Assembly: GCF_900185645.1 (NCBI RefSeq)
Contig: NZ_FYAM01000025.1
Coordinates: 1-64,000 of the forward strand
From: Clostridium sp. BSD9I1
GTDB taxonomy: Bacteria; Bacillota; Clostridia; Clostridiales; Clostridiaceae
DNA: 64,000 nucleotides
Reading direction: 5' to 3'
Shown: positions 40,506 to 48,489 of the stretch, piece after piece
Layout: every line of letters starts with the position of its first letter
Numbering within the stretch: the stretch's first letter is position 1
Notes under the pieces: model-generated
The model's database searches: none
Told to the model about the DNA's origin: nothing
Seen by the model: the letters and a program-made list of their open reading frames with translations, nothing else
Translations under genes and position numbers: made by a program

Positions 40506-40530
40506 AAAGATTAAAAATGCTTAATATCTT

Positions 40531-41754
40531 TTAAAGTGACATTCCTACCGTATAGCCACTACTCCAAGCCCATTGCAAATTAAACCCACCACAATCACCA
40601 TTTACATCTAATATTTCTCCTGTAAAGAATAAATTTTTTATCTTATTAGATTCTAGAGTAATAGAACTAACTTCAGTAGTATCTATTCCGCCGCAAGTCA
40701 CTTGAGAGTTTGCAAAAGAATTTGTGTCATATACATTAAATTTCCATGACTTAACAAGGTTTAATATGTTTTCTCGTTCTTTCCATGAAAGGTCAAAGCA
40801 AGGTTTATGTATATCGGTAATCTGTGCTTCTTTTAAAAGTATAGGTATCAATTTTTTATTTAATATTCCTATCAAAGACTCTGAAATACTTCTATATCCA
40901 AATACGCCAAAGTGGTTATCAAGAAACTCTTTCATACTTTCATAGTCCATATGAGGGAACATATCTACTTTTAAGATTATTTGTTGTTTGTTATATAAAT
41001 CTCTGGAAATTAAACTGCTAATTTGTAGTATAGGGGGGCCTGATATTCCATAGTCAGTAAAAAGAAGTTCTCCATACTCTTTACGTATAAGAACGCTATT
41101 TGAAAAGGCTTCTACTGAGCCCTGGAATTTTATTCCCGATATAGCTTTTAGCCTAGGATAATCAAGCTTTAATTGCACCAATCCAGGAACCGGCGATATT
41201 ATAGTATGGCCTAATGCCTTTGCTAAAGCATATCCACTGCCATCAGATCCAGTATTTGGAGCGGATGAACCACCACAACTAAGTACAAGTTTGTCGCAAG
41301 TATAAGGCTCAGATTCCTTTGTAAAAATTTTAAAAATATTTTTTTCATATTTCACTTTATTTATTTTTGTATCTAAATGTATAGGTATATTTCGCTCTTC
41401 TAAAGCAAATCGTAATATATCTAATACAGATGAAGCTTGCAAGGATAAAGGAAACATTTTTCCTTCTTCTAGCTCTACTAGTGGTAAACCAATGGATTTA
41501 AAAAAGTTTAACGTATCGTTAACTGTAAAATTATTTAGTACATCCTTTGGAAAGTTATTATTTAAACTGTGAAAATTTTCTATATTTGAATATTTATTTG
41601 TTATATTGCATCTACCATTTCCTGTGGTGAGTATTTTCTTGGCTATACGATTGCTTCCTTCTAAAATAGCTACTTGCAGTCCACGGTCTTTAGAGGTGAT
41701 AGCAGTCATAATACCTGAAGCACCAGCACCAACTACTATAATATCATAATGCAT
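40531..41754 (-). CDS. BaiN/YtfP-family FAD oxidoreductase (HI0933-like)
   Basis: The 407 residues have the FAD motif VVGAGASGIMTAITSKDRG (7-25), then AKKILTTGNGRCNITN, LSCGGSSAPNTGSDGSGY and the C-terminal FFTGEILDVNGDCGGFNLQWAWSSG. These are the signatures of HI0933/BaiN-type flavoproteins (annotated as aminoacetone oxidase family). The substrate is uncertain. AAGGAG precedes the ATG on the minus strand. Monocistronic. Confidence 0.88.
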   Translation of the reverse strand: MHYDIIVVGAGASGIMTAITSKDRGLQVAILEGSNRIAKKILTTGNGRCNITNKYSNIENFHSLNNNFPKDVLNNFTVNDTLNFFKSIGLPLVELEEGKMFPLSLQASSVLDILRFALEERNIPIHLDTKINKVKYEKNIFKIFTKESEPYTCDKLVLSCGGSSAPNTGSDGSGYALAKALGHTIISPVPGLVQLKLDYPRLKAISGIKFQGSVEAFSNSVLIRKEYGELLFTDYGISGPPILQISSLISRDLYNKQQIILKVDMFPHMDYESMKEFLDNHFGVFGYRSISESLIGILNKKLIPILLKEAQITDIHKPCFDLSWKERENILNLVKSWKFNVYDTNSFANSQVTCGGIDTTEVSSITLESNKIKNLFFTGEILDVNGDCGGFNLQWAWSSGYTVGMSL

Positions 41755-41913
41755 GATAGTTTTCTCCTTTTAAAGTTTATTTACCAATATAGTAAATCAT
41801 AAATTTTACTTTATCAATTATATATTTTAAAAAATAGTAAAAAATAATTAATACAGCAATGATTTTTCAACATATAATAGTTCTAAATAATGAAAATAGA
41901 GGAGGATTTTTTT

Positions 41914-42297
41914 ATGGATGGTCAAAACCTTTTAGAATATAAAAATTGGGTAGTAGTAGGAGATGTATTAAATAGTGAAAAATATGCTCATAGAATATTA
42001 AATAGCTTAAAAGAGCATGATTTTAACGCTGTAGGAGTGCATCCTAATAGTAAAGATGAAAGTGTGTACAGATCATTAAAAGACGTTCCTTACGGCATCG
42101 ATGTTATAGATTTATGTATAAATCCTATACAAGGTGAGAAAATGCTTATAGAAGCTAAGGAATTGGGCATAGATAAGGTTTTAATTCAACCAGGGGCACA
42201 AAGTGAAGAAATATTGAGTTTTTGTAGAGAAAACGGTATTATAGCTATAGAGGGATGTGCATTAGTAGAACTTTCCTACTACAATAGAAAGAGGTAG
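41914..42297 (+). CDS. CoA-binding domain protein
   Basis: The 127 residues fold as a Rossmann CoA-binding domain: [21 protein letters not shown]...[14 protein letters not shown] and [20 protein letters not shown]. It resembles the stand-alone YccU-type protein. An upstream ATG at 41890 lies in frame, but its codons contain the ribosome site GAGGAGG that serves the ATG at 41914. It is followed after 8 bases by the PPDK-type regulator. Confidence 0.85.
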   Translation: MDGQNLLEYKNWVVVGDVLNSEKYAHRILNSLKEHDFNAVGVHPNSKDESVYRSLKDVPYGIDVIDLCINPIQGEKMLIEAKELGIDKVLIQPGAQSEEILSFCRENGIIAIEGCALVELSYYNRKR

Positions 42298-42305
42298 ATG
42301 CTTTA

Positions 42306-43121
42306 ATGCTTACAATTTATGCGGTATCAGATTCTATAGCAGAAACTGCTGAACAGGTAGCAAGGGCTACGGCAATGCAGTTTAATGAAAATATAAAAGT
42401 AAAAAGAATAACTTATGTAAAAACCTTTGAGGCAGTAGATGATCTTATAGACAGTATAGATGATCCTGAAAATAGCATGATAATAAATACTATAGTTTTA
42501 GTTGACGTAAGAGAATTTTTAGTTGAAAGGTGCATAGAAAAGGGAATACGTATTGTAAATATATTAGGACCTTGTATTAGTACTGCTTCTAGAATTTTAA
42601 ACAAACTTCCTGATTATAAGCCAGGGGCAGTTAGAGATATGGATGCTAAGTATTTCAAGAAAATTGAGGCCATGGAATTTGCCATGCAATATGATGATAG
42701 TAAAGACAATAGTGGTATAAAACATGCAGATGTAGTGTTAGTAGGCCTATCAAGAACATCAAAGACACCACTATGTATGTATTTAGCTAATAAGGGTATA
42801 AAAGCATTAAATGTTCCTTTAATGCCTGAAGTTCCAATGCCACAGGAATTACTTGAAATAGATAGTAAAAGGATAGTAGGACTTACTATAGAACCTATGA
42901 GATTGATAGAAATAAGGAAACATAGGATGGATAAGTTTTCAAGGCTTTCATCGGAAATACAATACGCAAATGCAGAAAGAGTACTTCAAGAATTAGAATT
43001 TGCAGATAAAGTAATGAGAAGATTAAGATGTAAAGTTATAGATGTAACAAAAAGAGCTATAGAAGATACAGCACTTTTAATAATGGAGTCTATAGGTTAT
43101 ATTGGAACAAAAGATCATTAA
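42306..43121 (+). CDS. Pyruvate, phosphate dikinase regulatory protein-like (DUF299)
   Basis: This bifunctional kinase/phosphorylase family controls PPDK or PEP synthase by ADP-dependent threonine phosphorylation. The 271 residues have [19 protein letters not shown] at the start, a P-loop-like [21 protein letters not shown] (about 147-167) and a C-terminal [15 protein letters not shown]. No ppdK or ppsA lies beside it here, so the target must lie elsewhere. The start ATG is at 42306. Confidence 0.88.
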   Translation: MLTIYAVSDSIAETAEQVARATAMQFNENIKVKRITYVKTFEAVDDLIDSIDDPENSMIINTIVLVDVREFLVERCIEKGIRIVNILGPCISTASRILNKLPDYKPGAVRDMDAKYFKKIEAMEFAMQYDDSKDNSGIKHADVVLVGLSRTSKTPLCMYLANKGIKALNVPLMPEVPMPQELLEIDSKRIVGLTIEPMRLIEIRKHRMDKFSRLSSEIQYANAERVLQELEFADKVMRRLRCKVIDVTKRAIEDTALLIMESIGYIGTKDH

Positions 43122-43151
43122 TTTGTTTTAAAAAGTATAATTTTATAGAAA

Positions 43152-43183
43152 TACTGATTTGTAGAAATATAGTAAAATCAGTA
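43152..43183 (+). terminator. Possible weak terminator after the PPDK regulator
   Basis: TACTGATTT pairs with AAATCAGTA around a 14-base loop, 31 bases after the stop. Only CTTTAAC follows, so termination would be weak. Confidence 0.45.
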
Positions 43184-43243
43184 CTTTAACGGGGAAAAAA
43201 ATAAAAAATAAAAAAAAAAAATAAAAAAAGTTTTAAAAAGCTG

Positions 43244-43272
43244 TTGACACTTAGAAGACTTTCAGGTATTAT
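43244..43272 (+). promoter_or_regulatory. Promoter of the tRNA cluster
   Basis: TTGACA (43244-43249), a 17-base spacer and TATTAT (43267-43272). A 35-base A-rich run (43196-43230) just upstream looks like an UP element. Confidence 0.88.
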
Positions 43273-43278
43273 ATTCTA

Positions 43279-43316
43279 TGTCGGGTGGCTGACACAACAA
43301 AGCAAAGCACCCGACA
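43279..43316 (+). other. tRNA transcript leader hairpin
   Basis: TGTCGGGTG pairs with CACCCGACA (9 bp) around a 20-base loop, between the promoter and the first tRNA. It may mark the RNA 5' end for processing. Function inferred only. Confidence 0.6.
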
Positions 43317-43321
43317 AATAA

Positions 43322-43396
43322 GGCCCCTTGGTCAAGCGGTTAAGACACCACCCTTTCACGGTGGTAACACGAGTTCGAGTCTCGTAGGGGTCACCA
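43322..43396 (+). tRNA. tRNA-Glu (anticodon TTC), copy 1
   Basis: Acceptor GGCCCCT/AGGGGTC, anticodon stem CCACC/GGTGG with loop CTTTCAC (anticodon TTC), T-arm CGAGTTCGAGTCTCG, encoded CCA. Identical to the copy at 43662. Confidence 0.97.
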
Positions 43397-43403
43397 TTAA
43401 TGT

Positions 43404-43479
43404 GGGAGCATAGCTCAGCTGGGAGAGCATCTGCCTTACAAGCAGAGGGTCACAGGTTCGATCCCTGTTGTTCCCACCA
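43404..43479 (+). tRNA. tRNA-Val (anticodon TAC), copy 1
   Basis: Acceptor GGGAGCA/TGTTCCC, anticodon stem TCTGC/GCAGA with loop CTTACAA (anticodon TAC), T-arm CAGGTTCGATCCCTG, encoded CCA. The same sequence is repeated at 43746. Confidence 0.97.
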
Positions 43480-43485
43480 CATTAT

Positions 43486-43562
43486 GGCCCAGTGGCTCAG
43501 TTGGTTAGAGTGCCGGCCTGTCACGCCGGAGGTCGAGGGTTCGAGTCCCTTCTGGGTCGCCA
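43486..43562 (+). tRNA. tRNA-Asp (anticodon GTC)
   Basis: Acceptor GGCCCAG/CTGGGTC, anticodon stem CCGGC/GCCGG with loop CTGTCAC (anticodon GTC), T-arm GAGGGTTCGAGTCCCTT, encoded CCA. Confidence 0.97.
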
Positions 43563-43569
43563 TAATTAT

Positions 43570-43644
43570 GCTGGCATGGCTCAACGGTAGAGCAGCTGAC
43601 TTGTAATCAGCAGGTTGTAGGTTCGATTCCTATTGCCAGCTCCA
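43570..43644 (+). tRNA. tRNA-Thr (anticodon TGT)
   Basis: Acceptor GCTGGCA/TGCCAGC, anticodon stem GCTGA/TCAGC with loop CTTGTAA (anticodon TGT), encoded CCA. With the CGT tRNA at 33154 this gives two threonine isoacceptors in the window. Confidence 0.97.
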
Positions 43645-43661
43645 TTAATTTAATAAAATAA

Positions 43662-43736
43662 GGCCCCTTGGTCAAGCGGTTAAGACACCACCCTTTCACG
43701 GTGGTAACACGAGTTCGAGTCTCGTAGGGGTCACCA
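43662..43736 (+). tRNA. tRNA-Glu (anticodon TTC), copy 2
   Basis: Sequence identical to the tRNA-Glu at 43322-43396, including CCA. It is part of a tandem Glu-Val duplication. Confidence 0.97.
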
Positions 43737-43745
43737 TTATAATGT

Positions 43746-43821
43746 GGGAGCATAGCTCAGCTGGGAGAGCATCTGCCTTACAAGCAGAGGGTCACAGGTT
43801 CGATCCCTGTTGTTCCCACCA
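43746..43821 (+). tRNA. tRNA-Val (anticodon TAC), copy 2
   Basis: Sequence identical to the tRNA-Val at 43404-43479. Last tRNA of the cluster, followed by a strong terminator. Confidence 0.97.
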
Positions 43822-43840
43822 TTTTTTTATTGGAGCTTAA

Positions 43841-43876
43841 AATAAGGTATACATCTAAGATGTATACCTTATTTTT
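43841..43876. terminator. Bidirectional terminator between the tRNA cluster and dnaI
   Basis: AAATAAGGTATACATCT pairs with AGATGTATACCTTATTT with A/T-runs on both sides. It ends both the rightward tRNA transcript and the leftward dnaD-dnaI transcript. Confidence 0.92.
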
Positions 43877-44856
43877 TACTTTCTTCTTGCTACATTTTTT
43901 CTTACTCTTATATCATCGCCATAAAATTTATATAGATTAAAGTTTCCAAGTAGTCTAGATGATATTCTTTCTGAGTATGTCTTTAAAATCAATTCTAGAG
44001 TAAAGTTTGTAGAAATAATCATTTTCTTTCCTTTAAGCAGTTTTCTATTTAATAAGTTGAATAATTCTCCCTTAGAAAACTCAGTCATAGGCTCAGTGCC
44101 TAAGTCATCTATTATTAATAAGTCACAATTTAAAAGTAAATCTTCTAATTCATCATTATCTCTATAGCGTATCTCTTTTAAGTTTTCAATTAAATCAACT
44201 GCTGTTCTGTATATAACTAAATATCCGTTGTCAAAAAGCTCTTTTGCAACACAGTTAGCTAAAAAACTTTTTCCAGTTCCAGAATCCCCGTAAAATAACA
44301 AGTTTTCATTTGTATTAGGAAAGTTATTTATGAAGTTCCAACAATCATTTGCTATTTTCTCCATGTTTTTTCTAGGGCTTTCAGGCTCATTGGATCCTGC
44401 ATTAGTAGAAAAGTATTCGAAGCTAAAGTTATCGAAGTTATTAGTTTTGAGGAGAACATTTAATTCAGAGTTTTGATATAATATTTTTACTAAATTATAT
44501 TTATAGCAGCCACACTGCACATTGCCTATACGCCCAGTATCTTTACACTTGGCACATCTATAATGCAATTCTAAGTAATCTACAGAATAACCTCTAGAAA
44601 CTAGTAGCTCTGACTTTCTTATTCTTAATTCTGTTATTTTCTCCTTTTGACTATTTATATAGGAGTTTATATCTTCTCTACCTCTTAATATATTTAAGGA
44701 AAGCTCTAAGGAAAGCTTTCCTACTTCTTTTTCTAACCTTATAACTTCGGGAAGTTTTTTTTCTATTTCTTCTCTTCTTTTTAAAAGGGCCTGTTCCTCT
44801 TGTGTCCTTATATTTTCATAAAGCTTAAGAACTTTTTCATGATAAACTTTAAGCAT
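43876..44856 (-). CDS. dnaI: DnaC/DnaI-type helicase loader ATPase
   Basis: The 326 residues have a helical N-terminus (1-95), a zinc-finger-like block CAKCKDTGRIGNVQCGC (about 99-115) and an AAA+ ATPase with Walker A FYGDSGTGKSFLANCVA and Walker B LLIIDDLGTEP. The arginine-containing end reads SERISSRLLGNFNLYKFYGDDIRV. It loads DnaB onto DNA. Its TAATG junction with dnaD (1-base overlap) shows translational coupling. The family is sometimes just called 'ATP-binding protein'. Confidence 0.9.
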   Translation of the reverse strand: MLKVYHEKVLKLYENIRTQEEQALLKRREEIEKKLPEVIRLEKEVGKLSLELSLNILRGREDINSYINSQKEKITELRIRKSELLVSRGYSVDYLELHYRCAKCKDTGRIGNVQCGCYKYNLVKILYQNSELNVLLKTNNFDNFSFEYFSTNAGSNEPESPRKNMEKIANDCWNFINNFPNTNENLLFYGDSGTGKSFLANCVAKELFDNGYLVIYRTAVDLIENLKEIRYRDNDELEDLLLNCDLLIIDDLGTEPMTEFSKGELFNLLNRKLLKGKKMIISTNFTLELILKTYSERISSRLLGNFNLYKFYGDDIRVRKNVARRK

Positions 44857-45830
44857 TATTTATCCCATCCTAACAATTTCTTTTCTAGCTCATCAAAATT
44901 ATAATTTCTTTGATCATAACTATTGAAACTATCCATTTTAACTTTATAAGAGCCATTCTTTTTAATAGTCTTTTTATTATCCTTCTTGTCTATATCTTCT
45001 ATAGTTTTGATACCTTCCCTTTGCCAACTATTTAAAATTCCATCTATATATTTAAAGTCAGCTTTATTTATTCGTTGAAAGCATATATCACAAGCCCTAT
45101 GTATTATATCCATGCTAAAGCCATAGGTGTATAACCACTTAGTTAACATTTCTTCTTGAGGTTTCATTATTTCCCCATCTTTTATACCTAAGTAAGTTAG
45201 GATCTTCCTTATATTAATCCATTTATTTTCATGCTTTTTTATAAATCCTTGTGCATCTTCAATGGATTTAATATTAGCATCATACCAAGCAATGGCAATG
45301 GTTTCTATATATCGGCAGTCAGTTTTGCCCTTAGAAACACAATATTGAATTAGGAGAAGTATTATCTCAGGTAAAAATGCATAGTCTTTAATCCAACCTA
45401 TATACATAGTCATTTCCTTACTAGAGAGAGGTCTTCCTAAAAGCTTTTCAATATCTTGAAGCATATCTTTAGTAGAGTTTTTATTTAATTCCTCAAGTAA
45501 GTTTATGTTATTTTCATTTTCAGATGATATAGAAGTTGTAATATCTAAAAATTCTATAGTATAGTTACCCATATTATCTACAGGTATCATCTTTATAAGT
45601 CCTTCATCATTCCAATAACTCCAAGCATTAAGTACATCTGTTTCAAGTAAGTGTAGGCTACTTGCCATTATGCTGGAATTTACTCCAAGTTCTCCAGATA
45701 CACAATATTTTAGCCCAAGAAGATATACTTTTACAAACTCTCCACGGGCTTTCGGCATGTACTTATCTATAAATATATTGCTTACAGGAGTATACTCAGA
45801 ATGCTTATTTTTAAATACAAATGTACTCAT
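44856..45830 (-). CDS. dnaD: DnaD-domain replication protein
   Basis: This is a primosome component in Firmicutes. The 324 residues have a winged-helix N-terminus (about 1-90, EFVKVYLLGLKYCVSGELGVNSSIMASSLHL) and two DnaD-like helical domains (about 130-205, GRPLSSKEMTMYIGWIKDYAFLPEIILLLIQYC, and about 225-275, ending GILNSWQREGIKTIEDI with the YxxxI-type motif). It overlaps the helicase loader gene. The ORF ends in a basic tail. Confidence 0.88.
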   Translation of the reverse strand: MSTFVFKNKHSEYTPVSNIFIDKYMPKARGEFVKVYLLGLKYCVSGELGVNSSIMASSLHLLETDVLNAWSYWNDEGLIKMIPVDNMGNYTIEFLDITTSISSENENNINLLEELNKNSTKDMLQDIEKLLGRPLSSKEMTMYIGWIKDYAFLPEIILLLIQYCVSKGKTDCRYIETIAIAWYDANIKSIEDAQGFIKKHENKWINIRKILTYLGIKDGEIMKPQEEMLTKWLYTYGFSMDIIHRACDICFQRINKADFKYIDGILNSWQREGIKTIEDIDKKDNKKTIKKNGSYKVKMDSFNSYDQRNYNFDELEKKLLGWDK

Positions 45831-46048
45831 TTATAAGCCCCCTAAAAATTCCTAATTATTTTACTTCAACTAATTATAACAAAGTATATTTATTATCTCA
45901 ATAACAAATACTTGATAACTTAGCTAAAAAATAGGACATACTTATATCATATAAATAATAATAAAATTATAAGAAATGCATATAATAAGTAAGGATTGGT
46001 TAAAAATAGATTAATATAACATGTGATTAAGAATAGAAAGGAAAATAA

Positions 46049-46843
46049 ATGATGAAAAAGAAGTTAATAATTGGGGTGCTTTCAGTAAGTATAACTTTTA
46101 CTTCTACAGCTTATGTTATAAGTGCTGAAAGAATAGCAAAAGAGGCAAAGTATACGTCTAGCAGCACTGTGAAAAAATCCAATATTGATATGGTTGAAGT
46201 TATATCTGTAAAATCAGATGGTAAGGAAGTTGCATTAGTTAAAGATAAATCTGAGATTAAAAAGTTGATTGATATGGTAAAGAAAGAGGCTATAAAGCAA
46301 AGTGATGTAAAAGAGGTAGAAGAAGTAAGATTAAATAGCAAAATTACATATGTACCAAAGGTAGTTAATAGCTCAGAAATAAATGACTTAGCACACTATG
46401 TTTCAAATATAGCTGTAGGTCATGATAATAATTGGCCAATAAAGTTTCAGGTAAAGGGTTATAAAGAAGGAGACAAATGGATACCAGTTTCAAGAGGAAC
46501 TATTTCATCCAGCTTTGGAGAAAGATGGGGAAGGATGCATAAGGGAATAGATATAGCCGCACCTACAGGAACTCCCATATATGCAGTAAGAAAGGGCAGA
46601 GTTATATTTTCGGGATGGCAGGATGGATATGGAAAGGTAATTAAAATAGATATAGGAGAAGACACTGTTATAATATATGGCCATTGTAGTGTTCTAAATG
46701 TTAATAAATATGATTTAGTAGATACAGGGGATAAAATTGGAGAAGTAGGAAGTACGGGAAATAGTACTGGACCACATCTTCATTTTGAAGTAAGAAAAGG
46801 TGATGTTCCTCAAAATCCAGAACCATATTTAAAAAAATATTAA
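46049..46843 (+). CDS. Secreted M23 metallopeptidase
   Basis: This is a LytM/M23 endopeptidase. The 264 residues have a signal peptide (1-26, ending VISA), a variable region with a possible SPOR/G5-like beta part (45-140) and a peptidase domain (about 148-260). Zinc ligands lie in HKGID (His164, Asp168), YGH (His212) and GPHLHFEVR (His243, His245). It probably cleaves peptidoglycan cross-bridges. GAAAGGA precedes tandem ATG codons. The 218 bases upstream (45831-46048) show no recognised element and no clear promoter. Confidence 0.9.
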   Translation: MMKKKLIIGVLSVSITFTSTAYVISAERIAKEAKYTSSSTVKKSNIDMVEVISVKSDGKEVALVKDKSEIKKLIDMVKKEAIKQSDVKEVEEVRLNSKITYVPKVVNSSEINDLAHYVSNIAVGHDNNWPIKFQVKGYKEGDKWIPVSRGTISSSFGERWGRMHKGIDIAAPTGTPIYAVRKGRVIFSGWQDGYGKVIKIDIGEDTVIIYGHCSVLNVNKYDLVDTGDKIGEVGSTGNSTGPHLHFEVRKGDVPQNPEPYLKKY

Positions 46844-46870
46844 AACGACATTATTTTAATGATTTACCAC

Positions 46871-46899
46871 TTTACAAATTTATCATGCTAAAGTATAAT
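46871..46899 (+). promoter_or_regulatory. Promoter of the amino-acid ABC transporter genes
   Basis: TTTACA (46871-46876), 17 bases, TATAAT (46894-46899), 37 bases upstream of the start codon. Confidence 0.72.
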
Positions 46900-46935
46900 A
46901 AATTTATAAATTTTAAAAGTATAGGGGGATTAACT

Positions 46936-47745
46936 ATGAAAAAGAAATTTTTATTAGGAGTAGCAGCTTTAATTTTAAGCTTTAGCATGATAGGATGTTC
47001 ATCACAGGGAAGTAACAGCAAGGAAGATAAGTCTTTGGAATCAATAAAGCAAAAGGGTGAATTCGTAGTAGGACTTGATGACACCTTTGCACCTATGGGA
47101 TTTAGAGATGAAAAAGGTGAAATCGTAGGAATGGATATAGATTTGGCAAAAGAAGTAGCAAAGAGAATGGGAGTTAAAGCAGTATTTAAACCAGTTGAGT
47201 GGGATGGAATAATAATGAGCTTAAACAATGGTGATATAGATCTTATATGGAATGGGCTAAGTATTACTGAAAAGAGAAAAGAGCAGATAAATTATTCAAA
47301 TTCATATTTAGTTGATAGACAAGCTATAATGGTAAAGAAAGATTCAAGTGTAAAGACTAAGGAAGATTTAAAAGATAAAGTAGTAGCATTACAAATGGGA
47401 AGTACTAGTGAGGATGCAGTACAAAAGGAACCTGAATTATTAAAGTCATTTAAGGAGTTAAAGAAATATGGAAACTATGCTGAGGCTCTTATGGATTTAC
47501 AAATAGGAAGAGTTGAAGCAGTAGTTATTGATGAAATAGTTGGAAGATACTATATGACTAAAAAGCCAGGAGTATATACTGTATTAGATGATTCCCTTGA
47601 AGAACAACCAATGGGAGTAGGATTTAGAAAAGCTGACGGTAGCTTTAAGGATGAAGTAAATAAAATTCTCGATGAAATGAAAGCTGATGGCACAGCTAAA
47701 AAGATATCTGAAAAGTGGTTTGGAAAGGATCTTATTAAAAAATAG
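46936..47745 (+). CDS. Amino-acid ABC transporter substrate-binding lipoprotein
   Basis: The 269 residues start with a lipoprotein signal (KKKFLLGVAALILSFSMIGC, lipobox MIGC) and a family 3 solute-binding fold: KGEFVVGLDDTFAPMGFRDEKGEIVGMDIDLAKEVAKRMG, WDGIIMSLNNGDIDLIWNGLSIT. An in-frame ATG at 46885 lies earlier, but AGGGGGATT precedes the ATG at 46936 and only this start gives a proper signal peptide. Probably a polar amino acid or cystine-like ligand; specificity unknown. Confidence 0.9.
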   Translation: MKKKFLLGVAALILSFSMIGCSSQGSNSKEDKSLESIKQKGEFVVGLDDTFAPMGFRDEKGEIVGMDIDLAKEVAKRMGVKAVFKPVEWDGIIMSLNNGDIDLIWNGLSITEKRKEQINYSNSYLVDRQAIMVKKDSSVKTKEDLKDKVVALQMGSTSEDAVQKEPELLKSFKELKKYGNYAEALMDLQIGRVEAVVIDEIVGRYYMTKKPGVYTVLDDSLEEQPMGVGFRKADGSFKDEVNKILDEMKADGTAKKISEKWFGKDLIKK

Positions 47746-47756
47746 AGGTGAAATAA

Positions 47757-48398
47757 ATGGATAATCTTCAATCATCAGTACTATTTATATTAAAGGGAAG
47801 TATAGTAACAATTAAACTATTTTCTGTTATATTTTTATTTTCTATACCAGTTGCAGTAATATTATCTCTTATGAAGGTTTCTAATAATAAAATATTAAAA
47901 GGAATAATTGGAGTATATACATGGGTGTTTAGAGGAACACCCCTTTTACTTCAATTGTTTTTTGTATACTTTGGTCTTCCGGTTACAGGGGTAAAATTAT
48001 CTCGTTTTGCAGCAGCATCAATTGCTTTTATATTAAATTATTCAGCATATTTTACAGAAATATTTAGAGCTGGAATTGAGTCTATAGATAAAGGACAATA
48101 TGAAGCTGCGAAGGCTTTAGGGATGAGTTATTCACAAATCATGAGAAGAGTTATAATACCTCAAGCAGTAAGAAGAGTAATACCTGCTACTTGTAATGAG
48201 GGCATAAGCTTAGTAAAGGATACAGCATTAGTAGCAACCATAGGTATGGAAGAGCTATTACGAGCAGCTAAGCAAATTCTTTCAAGGGATTTTACCATTA
48301 CGCCTTTTTTTATAGCTGGATTTATATACTTAATATTAACTTCTATAGTGGTGATATTTTTCAAAAATGTGGAAAAAAAATACGCTGCTTTTGAGTAA
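47757..48398 (+). CDS. Amino-acid ABC transporter permease
   Basis: The 213-residue HisM/GlnP-type permease has about five membrane helices and the EAA loop QYEAAKALGMSYSQIMRRVIIPQAVRRVIPA. It follows the binding-protein gene by 11 bases. No ATPase gene follows: the next gene is the fab operon. GAGGTGA precedes the ATG. Confidence 0.92.
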   Translation: MDNLQSSVLFILKGSIVTIKLFSVIFLFSIPVAVILSLMKVSNNKILKGIIGVYTWVFRGTPLLLQLFFVYFGLPVTGVKLSRFAAASIAFILNYSAYFTEIFRAGIESIDKGQYEAAKALGMSYSQIMRRVIIPQAVRRVIPATCNEGISLVKDTALVATIGMEELLRAAKQILSRDFTITPFFIAGFIYLILTSIVVIFFKNVEKKYAAFE

Positions 48399-48414
48399 AT
48401 TTTCAAATTTTTTA

Positions 48415-48443
48415 TTGACTTTATTTTTTTTTAGATATATACT
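48415..48443 (+). promoter_or_regulatory. Promoter of the fab/acc operon
   Basis: TTGACT (48415-48420), 17 bases, TATACT (48438-48443). It overlaps or abuts the first FabT-like operator, so repressor binding would block it. Confidence 0.85.
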
Positions 48444-48471
48444 TTGACTATCAAAATATTTGAATATCAAA
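48443..48471. promoter_or_regulatory. Tandem FabT-like operators
   Basis: Two near-identical palindromes, TTTGACTATCAAA (48443-48455) and TTTGAATATCAAA (48459-48471), are spaced 16 bases centre to centre, right after the -10 of the fab promoter. They fit the TTTGAnTATCAAA box of FabT, the MarR-type repressor encoded as the second gene of this operon. Confidence 0.8.
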
Positions 48472-48489
48472 TAGTAGGGAGGGGAGCTT

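Noticed and set aside
43400-43606. Rightward 68-codon frame (MWEHSSAGRASALQAEGHRF...)
   Set aside because: It is a translation of tRNA-Val, tRNA-Asp and tRNA-Thr, a well-known false gene type.
45831-46048. Possible riboswitch upstream of the M23 peptidase
   Set aside because: Looked for a c-di-AMP (ydaO) type leader, common before wall hydrolases, but no conserved blocks or stems were found.
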